Shown here: piece after piece, positions 35,215 through 43,320 of the stretch
Position numbering within the stretch: the first letter of the stretch is position 1
Layout of the letters: each line of letters begins with the position of its first letter
NCBI GenBank assembly: GCA_038745585.1
Contig: JBCDLH010000001.1
Location: 124,001 to 188,000, forward strand
Length of the DNA stretch: 64,000 nucleotides
Reading direction: 5' to 3'
Source of the DNA: HLUCCA09 sp038745585
Lineage (GTDB): Bacteria; Pseudomonadota; Alphaproteobacteria; Rhodobacterales; Rhodobacteraceae
The notes under the pieces: generated by a model
Databases searched by the model: none
What the model saw: the letters and a program-made list of their open reading frames with translations, nothing else
Told to the model about the DNA's origin: nothing
Made by a program: the position numbers and the translations under genes

Positions 35215-37104
35215 TCAGTTGGCGTTAACCGGCAGCGGCAGATCGGCAGACCACATTGCGCCACCGCGACGGACGGCGATCCCGAGCGTCGGTTGATCGG
35301 CTTGGATTGCGTCGGCGACGAATTCGGCGAGGGCAGACCCACTCTCAAACCGCGCGCCCGTTGCGATCAGAGCGATGACCTCGTCGTTCGGCCGCAGAGT
35401 GCTGTCCGGTGGTGCAGTCACCACGCGGGAGGACCATCCCTGGGGACCGGCCGTCGTTTCGATGACGAGGTCGCGCCCGATCCGGGTGGCATAGACAATC
35501 TGAGCCGCAACCTGAACTTGGGCCGCCTCAGCGCCGTCGTCGCTCAGGGTGGTCATCGGGATCACCGCGCGTTTGCCATCCGTTGACGTTGCGGCAGATC
35601 GAAGGGTGTCGGACAAGTTCATGCCCGGCACAAAGGGCGCATCGCCAATGGCCATCACGCGAGAGCCGGGGGCAGTATCGACAGCAACCCCACGTGCGGT
35701 GGAGAGGACGCGACCCTCGGTGTCGAGCTCAAACGGAGGCACGAGCGCCCAGTCCAGGGTGATCGGCCCGTTGGAGGCGAAAACGGGCAGTTCATCGAGC
35801 ACGTTGCCGAGAGGTTCCGGCTGTGTCCCGGGCACCAGCCCTGTCGAGGCAGCCGGCAGGGGGACGTCGGCGACAGGCTGAGGTCGAGCAGCGGCGAAAA
35901 CACGTTCGACCTGTGCCTCGTTTTCGGCGAAGGCCGTGGCCGTGGTATCCCCACGCTGCGGCGCCAAAAGGACACCGCCTCCAATGACGGCGACAGCGGC
36001 GGCCCCAACCAAAAGCGGGGCTCTTCGATGCTTGGGCGTCTGGGTGTTCGGCAGTCGTTTGGTCGCAGGCACAGCCTTGGAAGGCGCCGCGGGGCGTGTT
36101 GGGGCCGAGAGAGCACCGCTCCGTGGTGTACTGACGCCCATCGGCAAGGCGCGCGAGGTCCGAGACGTAGGAGCCTCGGCCTTCGGCGGCGCATTCATCG
36201 CGCGCCGCCAATCCTCGGCCGTTTTGATGCGGTCCTTGGGCAGCACCGTCATCGCGCGGTCGAGCGCATCACAAAACGGGACGCCAAAGGCCGAGGTCCG
36301 CTCGCGGAGCGGGACATAGGGGTCGCCCTCGCCCGCGACGTGGGCCGAGAGCCGACGCTGGCTGTCGGGGGGAACCTCGCCGGTGATGACGTGGTAAAAG
36401 GTGGCCGCCAGCGAGTAAAGATCGCTGAACGGCCCTTGTCCGCTGCCTGCGAGATAGAATTCCTGGGGGGAATAGCCGTCTTTGACGACGCGCAGCGCGG
36501 ACAGCGCTTGCGTGGCCTTCGTTGCCTGCTCACGCGCGGCGCCGAAGTCGATCAGGACCGGATCGTAATCGTCGGTCACGATGATATTGTCGGGGGAGAT
36601 GTCGCGGTGCAGCAGACCGGCCTGATGCACGGCGCCCACGGCGCTCAAGAGCTTCTCCAGGATGGAGCGGATCTGCCTTGGCGTAAGCGAGCGACCGGGC
36701 GAGTTGACCAGTTGCAAGAGATTTCGGCCCTCAATGAAGTCGAGCGCCATGTACGCGGTGTTGTTGAATTCAAAGACCTGGTGCACCCCCACGATATTTG
36801 GATGTTCCAGCTTGGCCAGTGACCGGGCTTCGCGCAGGAAGAGCCCGACCACGGCCTCAAGTTCGGCGATGTGCGCCTGGGTTCGCGCCTGCACCTGCAC
36901 ACCGTTTCGGCGGCAGAAAGCGCCGGGAAAGCACTCTTTGATCACGACCGTCCGGTCGAGGCTGTCCTGCGCGAGATAGGTGATCCCAAAGCCGCCGGAA
37001 TTGAGATACCTTGTGATCTTGTACTGTCCCAGGAGAAGTTCTGTCCCCTCCGGTAAGTGCTCTGTCAAATGGTGCGCTGCCGCGCTCTCTGCCCCGCCAT
37101 CCAT
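35215..37104 (-). CDS. Transmembrane Ser/Thr protein kinase (Hanks type) with periplasmic C-terminal domain
   Basis: A 629-residue protein. The cytoplasmic kinase domain spans about residues 25-300: Gly loop NSGGFGITYLA, Lys56 in VVIKE, catalytic loop LHRDISPDNI (166-174), metal-binding LIDFGAA (186-188) and a YSPQEFY segment in place of APE. A Pro/Thr-rich linker (305-360) leads to one membrane span (363-382). A periplasmic region of about 245 residues ends with a PDZ-like stretch (PTLGIAVRRG). ATG 37104 follows a GGGGGTG; a GTG at 37122 is the alternative. It heads the operon leading to PP2C and BLUF, and is divergent from the XRE/LOV-like pair. Confidence 0.92.
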   Translation of the reverse strand: MDGGAESAAAHHLTEHLPEGTELLLGQYKITRYLNSGGFGITYLAQDSLDRTVVIKECFPGAFCRRNGVQVQARTQAHIAELEAVVGLFLREARSLAKLEHPNIVGVHQVFEFNNTAYMALDFIEGRNLLQLVNSPGRSLTPRQIRSILEKLLSAVGAVHQAGLLHRDISPDNIIVTDDYDPVLIDFGAAREQATKATQALSALRVVKDGYSPQEFYLAGSGQGPFSDLYSLAATFYHVITGEVPPDSQRRLSAHVAGEGDPYVPLRERTSAFGVPFCDALDRAMTVLPKDRIKTAEDWRRAMNAPPKAEAPTSRTSRALPMGVSTPRSGALSAPTRPAAPSKAVPATKRLPNTQTPKHRRAPLLVGAAAVAVIGGGVLLAPQRGDTTATAFAENEAQVERVFAAARPQPVADVPLPAASTGLVPGTQPEPLGNVLDELPVFASNGPITLDWALVPPFELDTEGRVLSTARGVAVDTAPGSRVMAIGDAPFVPGMNLSDTLRSAATSTDGKRAVIPMTTLSDDGAEAAQVQVAAQIVYATRIGRDLVIETTAGPQGWSSRVVTAPPDSTLRPNDEVIALIATGARFESGSALAEFVADAIQADQPTLGIAVRRGGAMWSADLPLPVNAN

Positions 37105-37401
37105 GGTGGCACACCCCCGCACACTGATCCCTTTTCTTGGTTTGTGAGAAACATCTCAAATTAGGCGAAAACTCGCACGACGTGAGGCCAATCTGCGATT
37201 TGTGGCCGAGGACAGGGCTCTAATCCGGGACCCTTCGCAAATCGGCATCGCATTAGCTGTAGGCAACTCGCCTTTTGCGAGAGTCTTGGCAAACAAGTTA
37301 CCTTCAATGATGCGCCCGCCTCTTGCTTCGGCGCCCATCGTCGGCAAGGCTTTCCCTATGTCTGCTGAATTGCAAAACGAATCCGCGATAGAGGCGGAGA
37401 A
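37105..37401. promoter_or_regulatory. Divergent promoter region between kinase operon and XRE/LOV-like operon, with inverted repeats
   Basis: About 297 bp of AT-richer DNA. It contains a perfect TGAGA-AACA-TCTCA repeat (37145-37158), GGCCA-N12-TGGCC (37186-37190 / 37203-37207) and CTCGC-CTTTT-GCGAG (37267-37281). These are candidate operators for the XRE regulator encoded at 37402. The repeats are visible directly; their use is inferred. Confidence 0.5.
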
Positions 37402-37845
37402 ATGACGAAAAATGCCCCACTGGGTTCGCCGGCTACGTCCGACGATACCTACGAACATGTCGGTAGAAAACTTCGTGAATTCCGAGTGGCGCGGAAGATG
37501 ACCCAGGCGCAGGTTGCCAAGATCATCGAGGTCAGTCCGCAGCAGTATCAAAAATACGAAGACGCTCAGAGCAAATGTAGCCTGACCAACCTACTGCTGC
37601 TCGCCAAAAGCTATGGGATCCATATCAACGAGTTGCTGCCCGTCGATCCCCCTGCGTCGACCATGCCAACGCCGCAAGAACGCCCTAGCGCCGAGGGCAT
37701 GACGATGGCCAGCGAGGCAGACTTGCTGGCGCGCCTTGTCGGTACTTTTGTACAGCTTGACGACCTGGAAGGAAAAGTCCGACTTGTCCAACTGGTCGAG
37801 GCAATCGTGTCGGCGCAAAACCGGTCCAAGGGAGGGACAGATTGA
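37402..37845 (+). CDS. XRE-family (Cro/C1 HTH) transcriptional regulator
   Basis: A 147-residue DNA-binding protein. The helix-turn-helix covers about residues 18-80 (LREFRVARKMTQAQVAKIIEV, SPQQYQKYEDAQSKCSL, LLLLAKSYGIHINELL). A C-terminal helical tail (DLLARLVGTFVQLDDLEGK) probably dimerises or receives a signal. Its stop codon overlaps the TTG start of the LOV-like gene (TTGA), so the two are probably made together and may interact. It is divergent from the kinase operon. Confidence 0.9.
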   Translation: MTKNAPLGSPATSDDTYEHVGRKLREFRVARKMTQAQVAKIIEVSPQQYQKYEDAQSKCSLTNLLLLAKSYGIHINELLPVDPPASTMPTPQERPSAEGMTMASEADLLARLVGTFVQLDDLEGKVRLVQLVEAIVSAQNRSKGGTD

Positions 37846-38240
37846 CGGACACAGTCCGCGAATACTCCGACTTCATCGCGCGTTACCCAGACGAAGAACT
37901 GCCCGACGGTGCGGAAAGCTGCTCGGCGGTGGTGTGTCTGGCTGTTCCAGGGACGCCCGTCATCTACGTCTCGGCTGCGTTTGAGGCCCATACCGGGTAT
38001 TCCGCCGAAGAGGCGATCGGGCGCAGCCTGTCGTTCTTGCAAGGGCCCGAGACTGAGCCCGCCGCCATCGCCAGGTTTCGGGAGCTCATAGAGACACAAT
38101 CCGCCGGCTCCGTCTCCGTCACCAACTACCGCCGAGACGGAAGCCGCTTTCAGCATGTCTGCGAGTTGCGCCCAGTGCATGGAAACGACGGCAGGGTCTC
38201 ACACTTCGTGGCGGTTCAGCGTCCTGCTGCGCGGCGGTAA
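37842..38240 (+). CDS. Single-domain LOV-like PAS protein lacking the adduct cysteine
   Basis: A 132-residue protein made almost entirely of one PAS domain of LOV type. The flavin-contact pattern GRSLSFLQGPET (residues 60-71) aligns with LOV GRNCRFLQGxxT, but the photoactive Cys is Leu63. NYRRDG (95-100) and the late glutamine (Gln126 in FVAVQ) are kept; the usual FWN is FQH (103-105). It may still bind flavin and respond by photoreduction or redox, or it may be a flavin-free interaction domain. The start is TTG overlapping the XRE stop. Confidence 0.82.
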   Translation: MTDTVREYSDFIARYPDEELPDGAESCSAVVCLAVPGTPVIYVSAAFEAHTGYSAEEAIGRSLSFLQGPETEPAAIARFRELIETQSAGSVSVTNYRRDGSRFQHVCELRPVHGNDGRVSHFVAVQRPAARR

Positions 38241-38901
38241 ACCGCGGCTTTGTGCACAGCTCGCGCGCGTCGGGCAGACGAGTTTGCATGCACGCCGAGC
38301 GCGACGCGGCCCGTGGGCCGCCTTTCGAGAGGAACGTGGTTTAGCAGGCGCGCGCGGCAAAACGCCGGCTCTGCCGAAATCCCATAGCGGCAAGACGGCT
38401 TCGTCCACGCCGCGCCCGATGAGCACAGGCCGCGCCGTGGTTGTACCCGCGCCGCCGCCACCCCAGAACGAGGGCTGAAGGAAACGGACCGTGTCCCACG
38501 CAACTTAGCCGCTTGGGTTGGAAGACTGACCTGGCGATCTGGATGCCTTCGGCGAGAATGCTCTCAAGTTCGGTGTATGGGCGCTCGCCCGGCCCAGCGA
38601 AAGTGAGATCCTTGAGGGAGAGCTCTGAGCCACCAGCGCGAGCAAGGTCACGGGCCGGCGAGATGCGCGCCTCGCCGCTGAGGCCGGAGAGGCCGCGCCA
38701 GTGAATGTCGGCGGCGGCATATGCATGTCCGCGCTCTTCGCCTGGCTGAGGCCCAGATTTCTGGCGCAGAGGGCTGATCCAAACGGCTTCTCGCCCGTGC
38801 GAAGCCAAGTACACAGGTGTGCCGTCGCGCCTATTCGCGTGAGGTCCTCCAAGGCAAGCCCTGCGAAAGTCTTACATGCCCTCGGGCCGACCAACGGCGC
38901 A
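38241..38901. other. About 660-bp gap, possibly holding decayed coding sequence
   Basis: No intact gene supported. A hairpin GCGGCCC-GT-GGGCCGC (38306-38321) may end the XRE/LOV-like transcript. On the minus strand, two frames contain protein-like stretches, such as DLTFAGPGERPYTELESILA near 38560-38620 and another frame around 38740-38880. Neither has a good start or a family I recognise. It could be a degraded gene. Confidence 0.35.
38306..38321. terminator. Short GC-rich hairpin after the LOV-like gene
   Basis: Seven-base perfect arms (GCGGCCC / GGGCCGC) around GT, 66 bp after the stop codon and followed by CTTTC. It is a possible weak terminator; no clear T-run. Confidence 0.3.
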
Positions 38902-40353
38902 TCAGCTTGTGCGCGCGTCCGCCTCGATCTCAACCTTGTGATCGCCGACGAGGGCGGCCACGATGACGAGCGTATTGGCCGGTTGGATATCGGCAAAAAC
39001 CCGTCCGTGGGCGCGCGCCACGACTTCGGTGTCTTTCACGTCCGTGAGGTAAATGCGCGTGCGCGTGACATCCTCGGCTCCGCATCCGAGCGCTTCCAGC
39101 GCGGCGAGGATCCGATCGAGGATGAACGTGGCTTGCGCTCCGGCATCGCCCGGTGCCACCGACCGGCCTGCTCCAGCGGTGGCTGTCGTCCCCGATACCA
39201 CAATCTGATCGCCCACCCGCCGGGCCCGGGCGTAGCCTGCAACGTCCTCCCACATTGTGCCGCTCAACACCCGGGCGCCGCGCGCATCCTCGACAACGCG
39301 ATACGGGCTCCGCAGGGCGTCCAGGTGATGGCTCAGATCGCCAGACGCTGTCAGGAACGGAGGTTTGCGGTACTCATCGCCGCAATCGCCCGGAATGGGA
39401 CGCGTGTCGGCGAAAGCCGCCTCGAGGGCCGCGTGGTCCTCGGCGTCGAGGTGGAAAGAGAAGAGGCGCGTATTGTCTTCGGTATGCTCGCGTTCGCCGA
39501 GCCGCGCGCCGACGATGACGCCGGCCACCGCCGGTGCATCGAGCACCCAGGCGGTCGCGACATTGGGGATCGAGACGCCGTGCTTCCGGGCCACGGTGTC
39601 GGCGGCGCGCAACAGGCCCTGAAACCCGCCCCAACCGCCCGCGGAGTCGATGAAGCGCTTGTACTTCATCTTGGACCAGTCAGGCACGCCCGCAGGCTCA
39701 TCCGCTCCCAGCCACCGCTCCGACAGAAACCCACCCGCGAGCGTGCCATAGGCCAGAAGCCGCACGCCGGTGGTCGACGCGACATCGGACAAGGGCCCGA
39801 GCGCCCGCCTGTCGATCAACGAAAACGAGACCTGATTGGTGACGAGCGGAATACCGTCGGCCAGCGCCAGCGCGAGATGCGCGGCATCGAAATTGGTGAC
39901 CCCGAGCGCGCCGATCAGCCCCTCCTCCCGAAGGCGCGTCAGCTCATGCAACGCATCAAGCCAGGCGGGATGTCCAAAGCTCCACCAATGGAATTGAAGA
40001 AGGTCCACCTTGTCAGTGCCGAGCCTTTCCAGACGCTCTTCGACGCCACGACGCACGATATCGGCAGTCATCGGGCCAGGCTCCGGACACCATTTCGTGC
40101 AGATCACAGGACGTGCGTCGCCGCTATGGCGCGCCAGGAGGCGACCGGCAATGATCTCCGCCGAACCGTAGTGATCGGCCATGTCAAAGGTCGTGAACCC
40201 GGCCGCGTGATAGGTCTCCAGATGATCAGCGGCGCGCTCCGGGTCGAGCGTCTGGCCGCCCCGTTCCATATCGGCGACCTGCCACAGCCCGGTCAGCACC
40301 CGGCTGATCTCAAGCTCGTCCGTTAGCCGAAGCCGGGGCACAGAGGGTGTCAT
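38902..40353 (-). CDS. Aldo/keto reductase fused to a Rid-family (RidA/YjgF-like) domain
   Basis: A 483-residue two-domain protein. The AKR domain covers about residues 10-330, with the tetrad visible as Asp and Tyr in FTTFDMADHYG, Lys in VICTKWCP and His in LLQFHWW. The Rid domain covers about 355-480 (GDQIVVSGTTATAG, TRTRIYLTDVKD). The catalytic Arg of RidA enamine/imine deaminases (PARSCVEV) is replaced: the stretch reads PANTLVIV. The AKR would reduce or oxidise an aldehyde or sugar and the Rid domain may handle a reactive imine. It overlaps the GntR gene by ATGA. Confidence 0.88.
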   Translation of the reverse strand: MTPSVPRLRLTDELEISRVLTGLWQVADMERGGQTLDPERAADHLETYHAAGFTTFDMADHYGSAEIIAGRLLARHSGDARPVICTKWCPEPGPMTADIVRRGVEERLERLGTDKVDLLQFHWWSFGHPAWLDALHELTRLREEGLIGALGVTNFDAAHLALALADGIPLVTNQVSFSLIDRRALGPLSDVASTTGVRLLAYGTLAGGFLSERWLGADEPAGVPDWSKMKYKRFIDSAGGWGGFQGLLRAADTVARKHGVSIPNVATAWVLDAPAVAGVIVGARLGEREHTEDNTRLFSFHLDAEDHAALEAAFADTRPIPGDCGDEYRKPPFLTASGDLSHHLDALRSPYRVVEDARGARVLSGTMWEDVAGYARARRVGDQIVVSGTTATAGAGRSVAPGDAGAQATFILDRILAALEALGCGAEDVTRTRIYLTDVKDTEVVARAHGRVFADIQPANTLVIVAALVGDHKVEIEADARTS

Positions 40354-41000
40354 TGATGGCCTCCCAACAGATCGAAGCTGCGTTCGATATCGGCCGTGAG
40401 CGCGGCGCGCGCGGCTGGGAGATCGCCAACCGACAGGGCCGCGACGATCTCGGCGTGGTGCTCATGCTCGGCGACGGCGGCGGCGGCCTCGGTCTGCACG
40501 ACGAGGTTCAGATAGGCCCCGTATTGCAGCCACAGGGCCTGTACCAGGGGGAGGATCACGTCGGACCCCGCTGCAGCGTAAAGTGTAAAGTGAAACTCAT
40601 GATTGAGCTTCAGGTCCGGCCGACCGCCGCACAATCCGGGCGTTGCGATTATGGCGCGCAGGCGGTCGATGTCGGCCGCTTCGATCCGCGGCGCAGCCCA
40701 GTCGAGGAGCAGCAGTTCCAGCACGAGACGCGCGGCCTTTAGCTCTGCCATGCGCCCCGCATCGAAAGGTGCGACGGCAAGGGTCCGGCTCGGCGTGTCG
40801 ACCAATGCGCCCTCGGCCACAAGGCGCCGCACGGCCTCGCGCACGGGCGTAAGCGATGTGCCCAGCTGATCGGCCAACCCGCGCAGGCTCACCGCTTCGC
40901 TAGGCGCGAACGCGCCTCGGGTGAACGCATCGCTTAGCGCCGCATAGACGCTTTCGCGCAGCTTGCTCTGATCGACCCGCGCGACCTTCGCTTCGCTCAT
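40350..41000 (-). CDS. GntR-family transcriptional regulator (FCD-type effector domain)
   Basis: A 216-residue regulator. It has an N-terminal winged helix (SVYAALSDAFTRGAF, LRGLADQLGTSLTPVREAVRRL) and an all-helical C-terminal FCD domain (LNHEFHFTLYAAAGS, EHEHHAEIVAAL). ATG 41000 follows GGGAGGGG. It is co-transcribed with the AKR-Rid gene and divergent from the TIGR04076/AKR/ABC operon, which it probably controls. Confidence 0.9.
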   Translation of the reverse strand: MSEAKVARVDQSKLRESVYAALSDAFTRGAFAPSEAVSLRGLADQLGTSLTPVREAVRRLVAEGALVDTPSRTLAVAPFDAGRMAELKAARLVLELLLLDWAAPRIEAADIDRLRAIIATPGLCGGRPDLKLNHEFHFTLYAAAGSDVILPLVQALWLQYGAYLNLVVQTEAAAAVAEHEHHAEIVAALSVGDLPAARAALTADIERSFDLLGGHQ

Positions 41001-41023
41001 TCGACCCCTCCCGCCGGCGCCCC

Positions 41024-41069
41024 TTGACAGGCCAGTCTCGGGCAGAGTGTAAAATATCACAGATCACAC
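41024..41069 (+). promoter_or_regulatory. Candidate promoter and operator for the TIGR04076/AKR/ABC operon
   Basis: A consensus-like -35 TTGACA (41024-41029) is followed after 18 bp by TGTAAA (41048-41053). The sequence continues into ATATCACAGATCACAC, with GTGT/ACAC half-sites that could bind the adjacent GntR protein. It lies in the 97-bp divergent gap. Confidence 0.5.
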
Positions 41070-41097
41070 GCAAGGGGGCCGAGCGAGGGGGCACCGC

Positions 41098-41463
41098 ATG
41101 AGCGACGACAGCTTCTGGCTCTACGACCTGACGGTCGAGACGGTGCTCGACGGTCGCACGCCCGTCTGCCGCCACGTGGAGGGCGAGCGCTTTCGCGTTG
41201 AGGGGGAGTTGCTCGTGTTCCCCGAAGGTGCGCGGATCTCGATGTACGCGCTCGCGGCCCTCCTTCCGCTTCTGCCCGCCAAACAGCGCCCGACGCAGCC
41301 GCATGACTGGATGGAAAGTGACGCGGAGGTCGCCTGTCCCGATCCCCATTGCGGCGGGCGCTTTCGCGTTAGACGCGGCGCCAAGCGCGTCTTTTCCCAC
41401 GCCGAAACGTCAGGCCTACCCGACGCGCGCACAACGCCATACTGGCAAAAGGAGAAGCCATGA
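41098..41463 (+). CDS. TIGR04076-family protein
   Basis: A 121-residue protein matching the small TIGR04076 family: an N-terminal LYDLTVETVLDGRTPVCRHVEGERF and a central ISMYALAALLPLLP, here with a Cys-containing C-terminal part (VACPDPHCGG). The function of the family is unknown to me. It overlaps the next AKR gene by ATGA, so it is probably a partner protein in the same pathway. Confidence 0.75.
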   Translation: MSDDSFWLYDLTVETVLDGRTPVCRHVEGERFRVEGELLVFPEGARISMYALAALLPLLPAKQRPTQPHDWMESDAEVACPDPHCGGRFRVRRGAKRVFSHAETSGLPDARTTPYWQKEKP

Positions 41464-42554
41464 GCGTGGTCGAGACCTGGGACCTCGCGCCGGATCACAG
41501 GATTTCGCGCGTGATCAAAGGCGGATGGCAGCTTGCCGGCGATCATGGGCCCGTGGACCGGACGGTGGCCATCGCCGACATGGAGGCCTTCCTCGACGCT
41601 GGCATCACGACCTTCGACTGCGCAGACATTTATACCGGCGTGGAGGAGATGATCGGAGCCTTCATCGCGGATGTCCGGGCGCGAAGGGGGGCGGATGTCG
41701 CCGACCAGGTCCGAGTTCACACCAAGCTTGTGCCCGATCTCACGCGACTGGCGGACCTCGCTCCGCACGAGGTTGAGGCGATCATTGACCGCTCTCTAGA
41801 GAGGCTGGGGATAGAGCGTCTTCACTTGGTACAGTTCTACTGGTGGGATACCGGCTTGGGTGAGCCCACGCGCGCGCTCGATGTGCTGAAGTCCTGCCGC
41901 GAGAAGGGCAAGATCGCCCATCTTGGGGTGACGAATTGGGACGTGGCCGACACAACACCTTTTGTCGAGGCCGGGTTCGATCTGGTGTCGACACAGGTCC
42001 AGTACAGCCTACTCGACCGCCGCCCGTCCCGCGGGCTTAGTAACTGGGCCACTAAACAAGGGATCGGCCTTCTTTGTTACGGCACCCTCGCGGGCGGGTT
42101 CCTGACGGACACTTGGCTCGGTCGGCCCGATCCCGGTTTTGCCTTCGAGAACCGATCCCTCGTGAAGTACCGGCTCATCATCGATGAGTTCGGACCCTGG
42201 GAGCGGTTTCAGGCCCTTTTGCAACTGTTGCAGGGTATTGGCCGCGAGCACGGCGTATCTCTCGCCGCCGTGGCCACACGTTGGGTGCTCGATCAGCCGG
42301 GTGTGGCCGCCGCAATCGTGGGGGCGCGCTATGCGCGCCACCTGCCGAAGACCCTGGAGGTCTTCCGCTTTAGTCTCCGGCCCGAGGACACCGCCCGCAT
42401 CGACGCGCTCCTGGAGGAGGCGCCCGGTGTCGGCGGATCAGTCTTCGCTGTCGAGCGCGACCGGTCCGGGCGCCACGGGCGGATCATGAAATACAACCTC
42501 AACACCCGGCCAGATGACAAAATCCATGCCGCCTCCGAGGGCGCCGATGGCTGA
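41460..42554 (+). CDS. Aldo/keto reductase with altered catalytic tetrad
   Basis: A 364-residue AKR-fold protein, a paralogue of the AKR-Rid protein (both share ISRV at the start, LCYGTLAGGFL/LAYGTLAGGFL and the WVLD segment). Asp and Tyr are kept in TTFDCADIYTG and Lys in VHTKLVP. The histidine expected in LVQFHWW is Tyr here (LVQFYWW), so reductase activity may be changed. It sits between the TIGR04076 gene and a branched-chain-type ABC transporter, suggesting that the imported compound or its product is the substrate. Confidence 0.85.
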   Translation: MSVVETWDLAPDHRISRVIKGGWQLAGDHGPVDRTVAIADMEAFLDAGITTFDCADIYTGVEEMIGAFIADVRARRGADVADQVRVHTKLVPDLTRLADLAPHEVEAIIDRSLERLGIERLHLVQFYWWDTGLGEPTRALDVLKSCREKGKIAHLGVTNWDVADTTPFVEAGFDLVSTQVQYSLLDRRPSRGLSNWATKQGIGLLCYGTLAGGFLTDTWLGRPDPGFAFENRSLVKYRLIIDEFGPWERFQALLQLLQGIGREHGVSLAAVATRWVLDQPGVAAAIVGARYARHLPKTLEVFRFSLRPEDTARIDALLEEAPGVGGSVFAVERDRSGRHGRIMKYNLNTRPDDKIHAASEGADG

Positions 42555-43320
42555 GCCGATCCTGGAGACACGCGGGCTGACCAAAGAGTTCGGCGCCCTT
42601 GCAGCGGTGCGCAATGTCTCCATTGCCATTCGACCGGGAACGATCACCGGGCTGATCGGCCCAAACGGCGCTGGTAAATCCACGCTTTTCAACCTGCTCG
42701 CCGGAGAGACTGTCCCGTCGCGCGGCAGCGTTCTGCTTCAGGGCGAGGATATCTCCCGCCTGCCGCCCAATCGGCGATTTGCACTGGGGCTCGGCCGCAC
42801 ATTTCAGATCCCGCGCCCGTTCAAACGTATGAGCGTTTTGGAAAACCTCATGCTCGCCGCACCTGGCCAAGCGGGTGAGCGCCTCCTCGCACCCATCCTC
42901 CGCCGCGGTCGTGTTGCCGCCGAAGAAGAGCGTCTGCGGACGCGCGCCCGGGAGGTGCTCGACTTCGTCACGCTGACGCATCTGGCCGATCAGCCCGCCG
43001 GCAAGATTTCGGGCGGCCAGGCCAAACTTCTCGAACTGGCCCGTGTCTTGATGGGCAGCCCAAGCCTCATCCTGCTCGACGAGCCCGCCGCCGGGGTAAA
43101 CCCCGCACTCACCGAAACGCTCGTGGCCAAGATCGAAGAGCTCAACGCCCAAGGCACCACCTTTGTCGTGATCGAGCACGACATGGACCTTGTGATGCGC
43201 CACTGCGATCCGGTGATCGCGATGGCCGAGGGGCAGGTCGTGTTCGAAGGGTCCGGCGCCGAGGCGCAGGCCGATCCGCTCCTGCTCGACGCCTATCTTG
43301 GGGCCAGCCTCGATGCCTGA
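42547..43320 (+). CDS. Branched-chain amino-acid-type ABC transporter ATPase, LivG type
   Basis: A 257-residue ATPase. Walker A GPNGAGKSTLFN, Q-loop GLGRTFQIPRPF, signature ISGGQAKLLE (divergent from LSGGQQQ), Walker B LILLDEPAAGVNP and switch VVIEHDMDLV are present. ATG 42547 follows GAGGG and overlaps the AKR stop by eight bases. Confidence 0.92.
   Translation: MAEPILETRGLTKEFGALAAVRNVSIAIRPGTITGLIGPNGAGKSTLFNLLAGETVPSRGSVLLQGEDISRLPPNRRFALGLGRTFQIPRPFKRMSVLENLMLAAPGQAGERLLAPILRRGRVAAEEERLRTRAREVLDFVTLTHLADQPAGKISGGQAKLLELARVLMGSPSLILLDEPAAGVNPALTETLVAKIEELNAQGTTFVVIEHDMDLVMRHCDPVIAMAEGQVVFEGSGAEAQADPLLLDAYLGASLDA

Noticed and set aside
34249..37104. Type VI secretion PppA/PpkA phosphatase-kinase pair
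   Set aside because: No Tss/Tag/VgrG/Hcp gene is in the window, and the kinase has a periplasmic C-terminal region next to photoreceptor genes instead.
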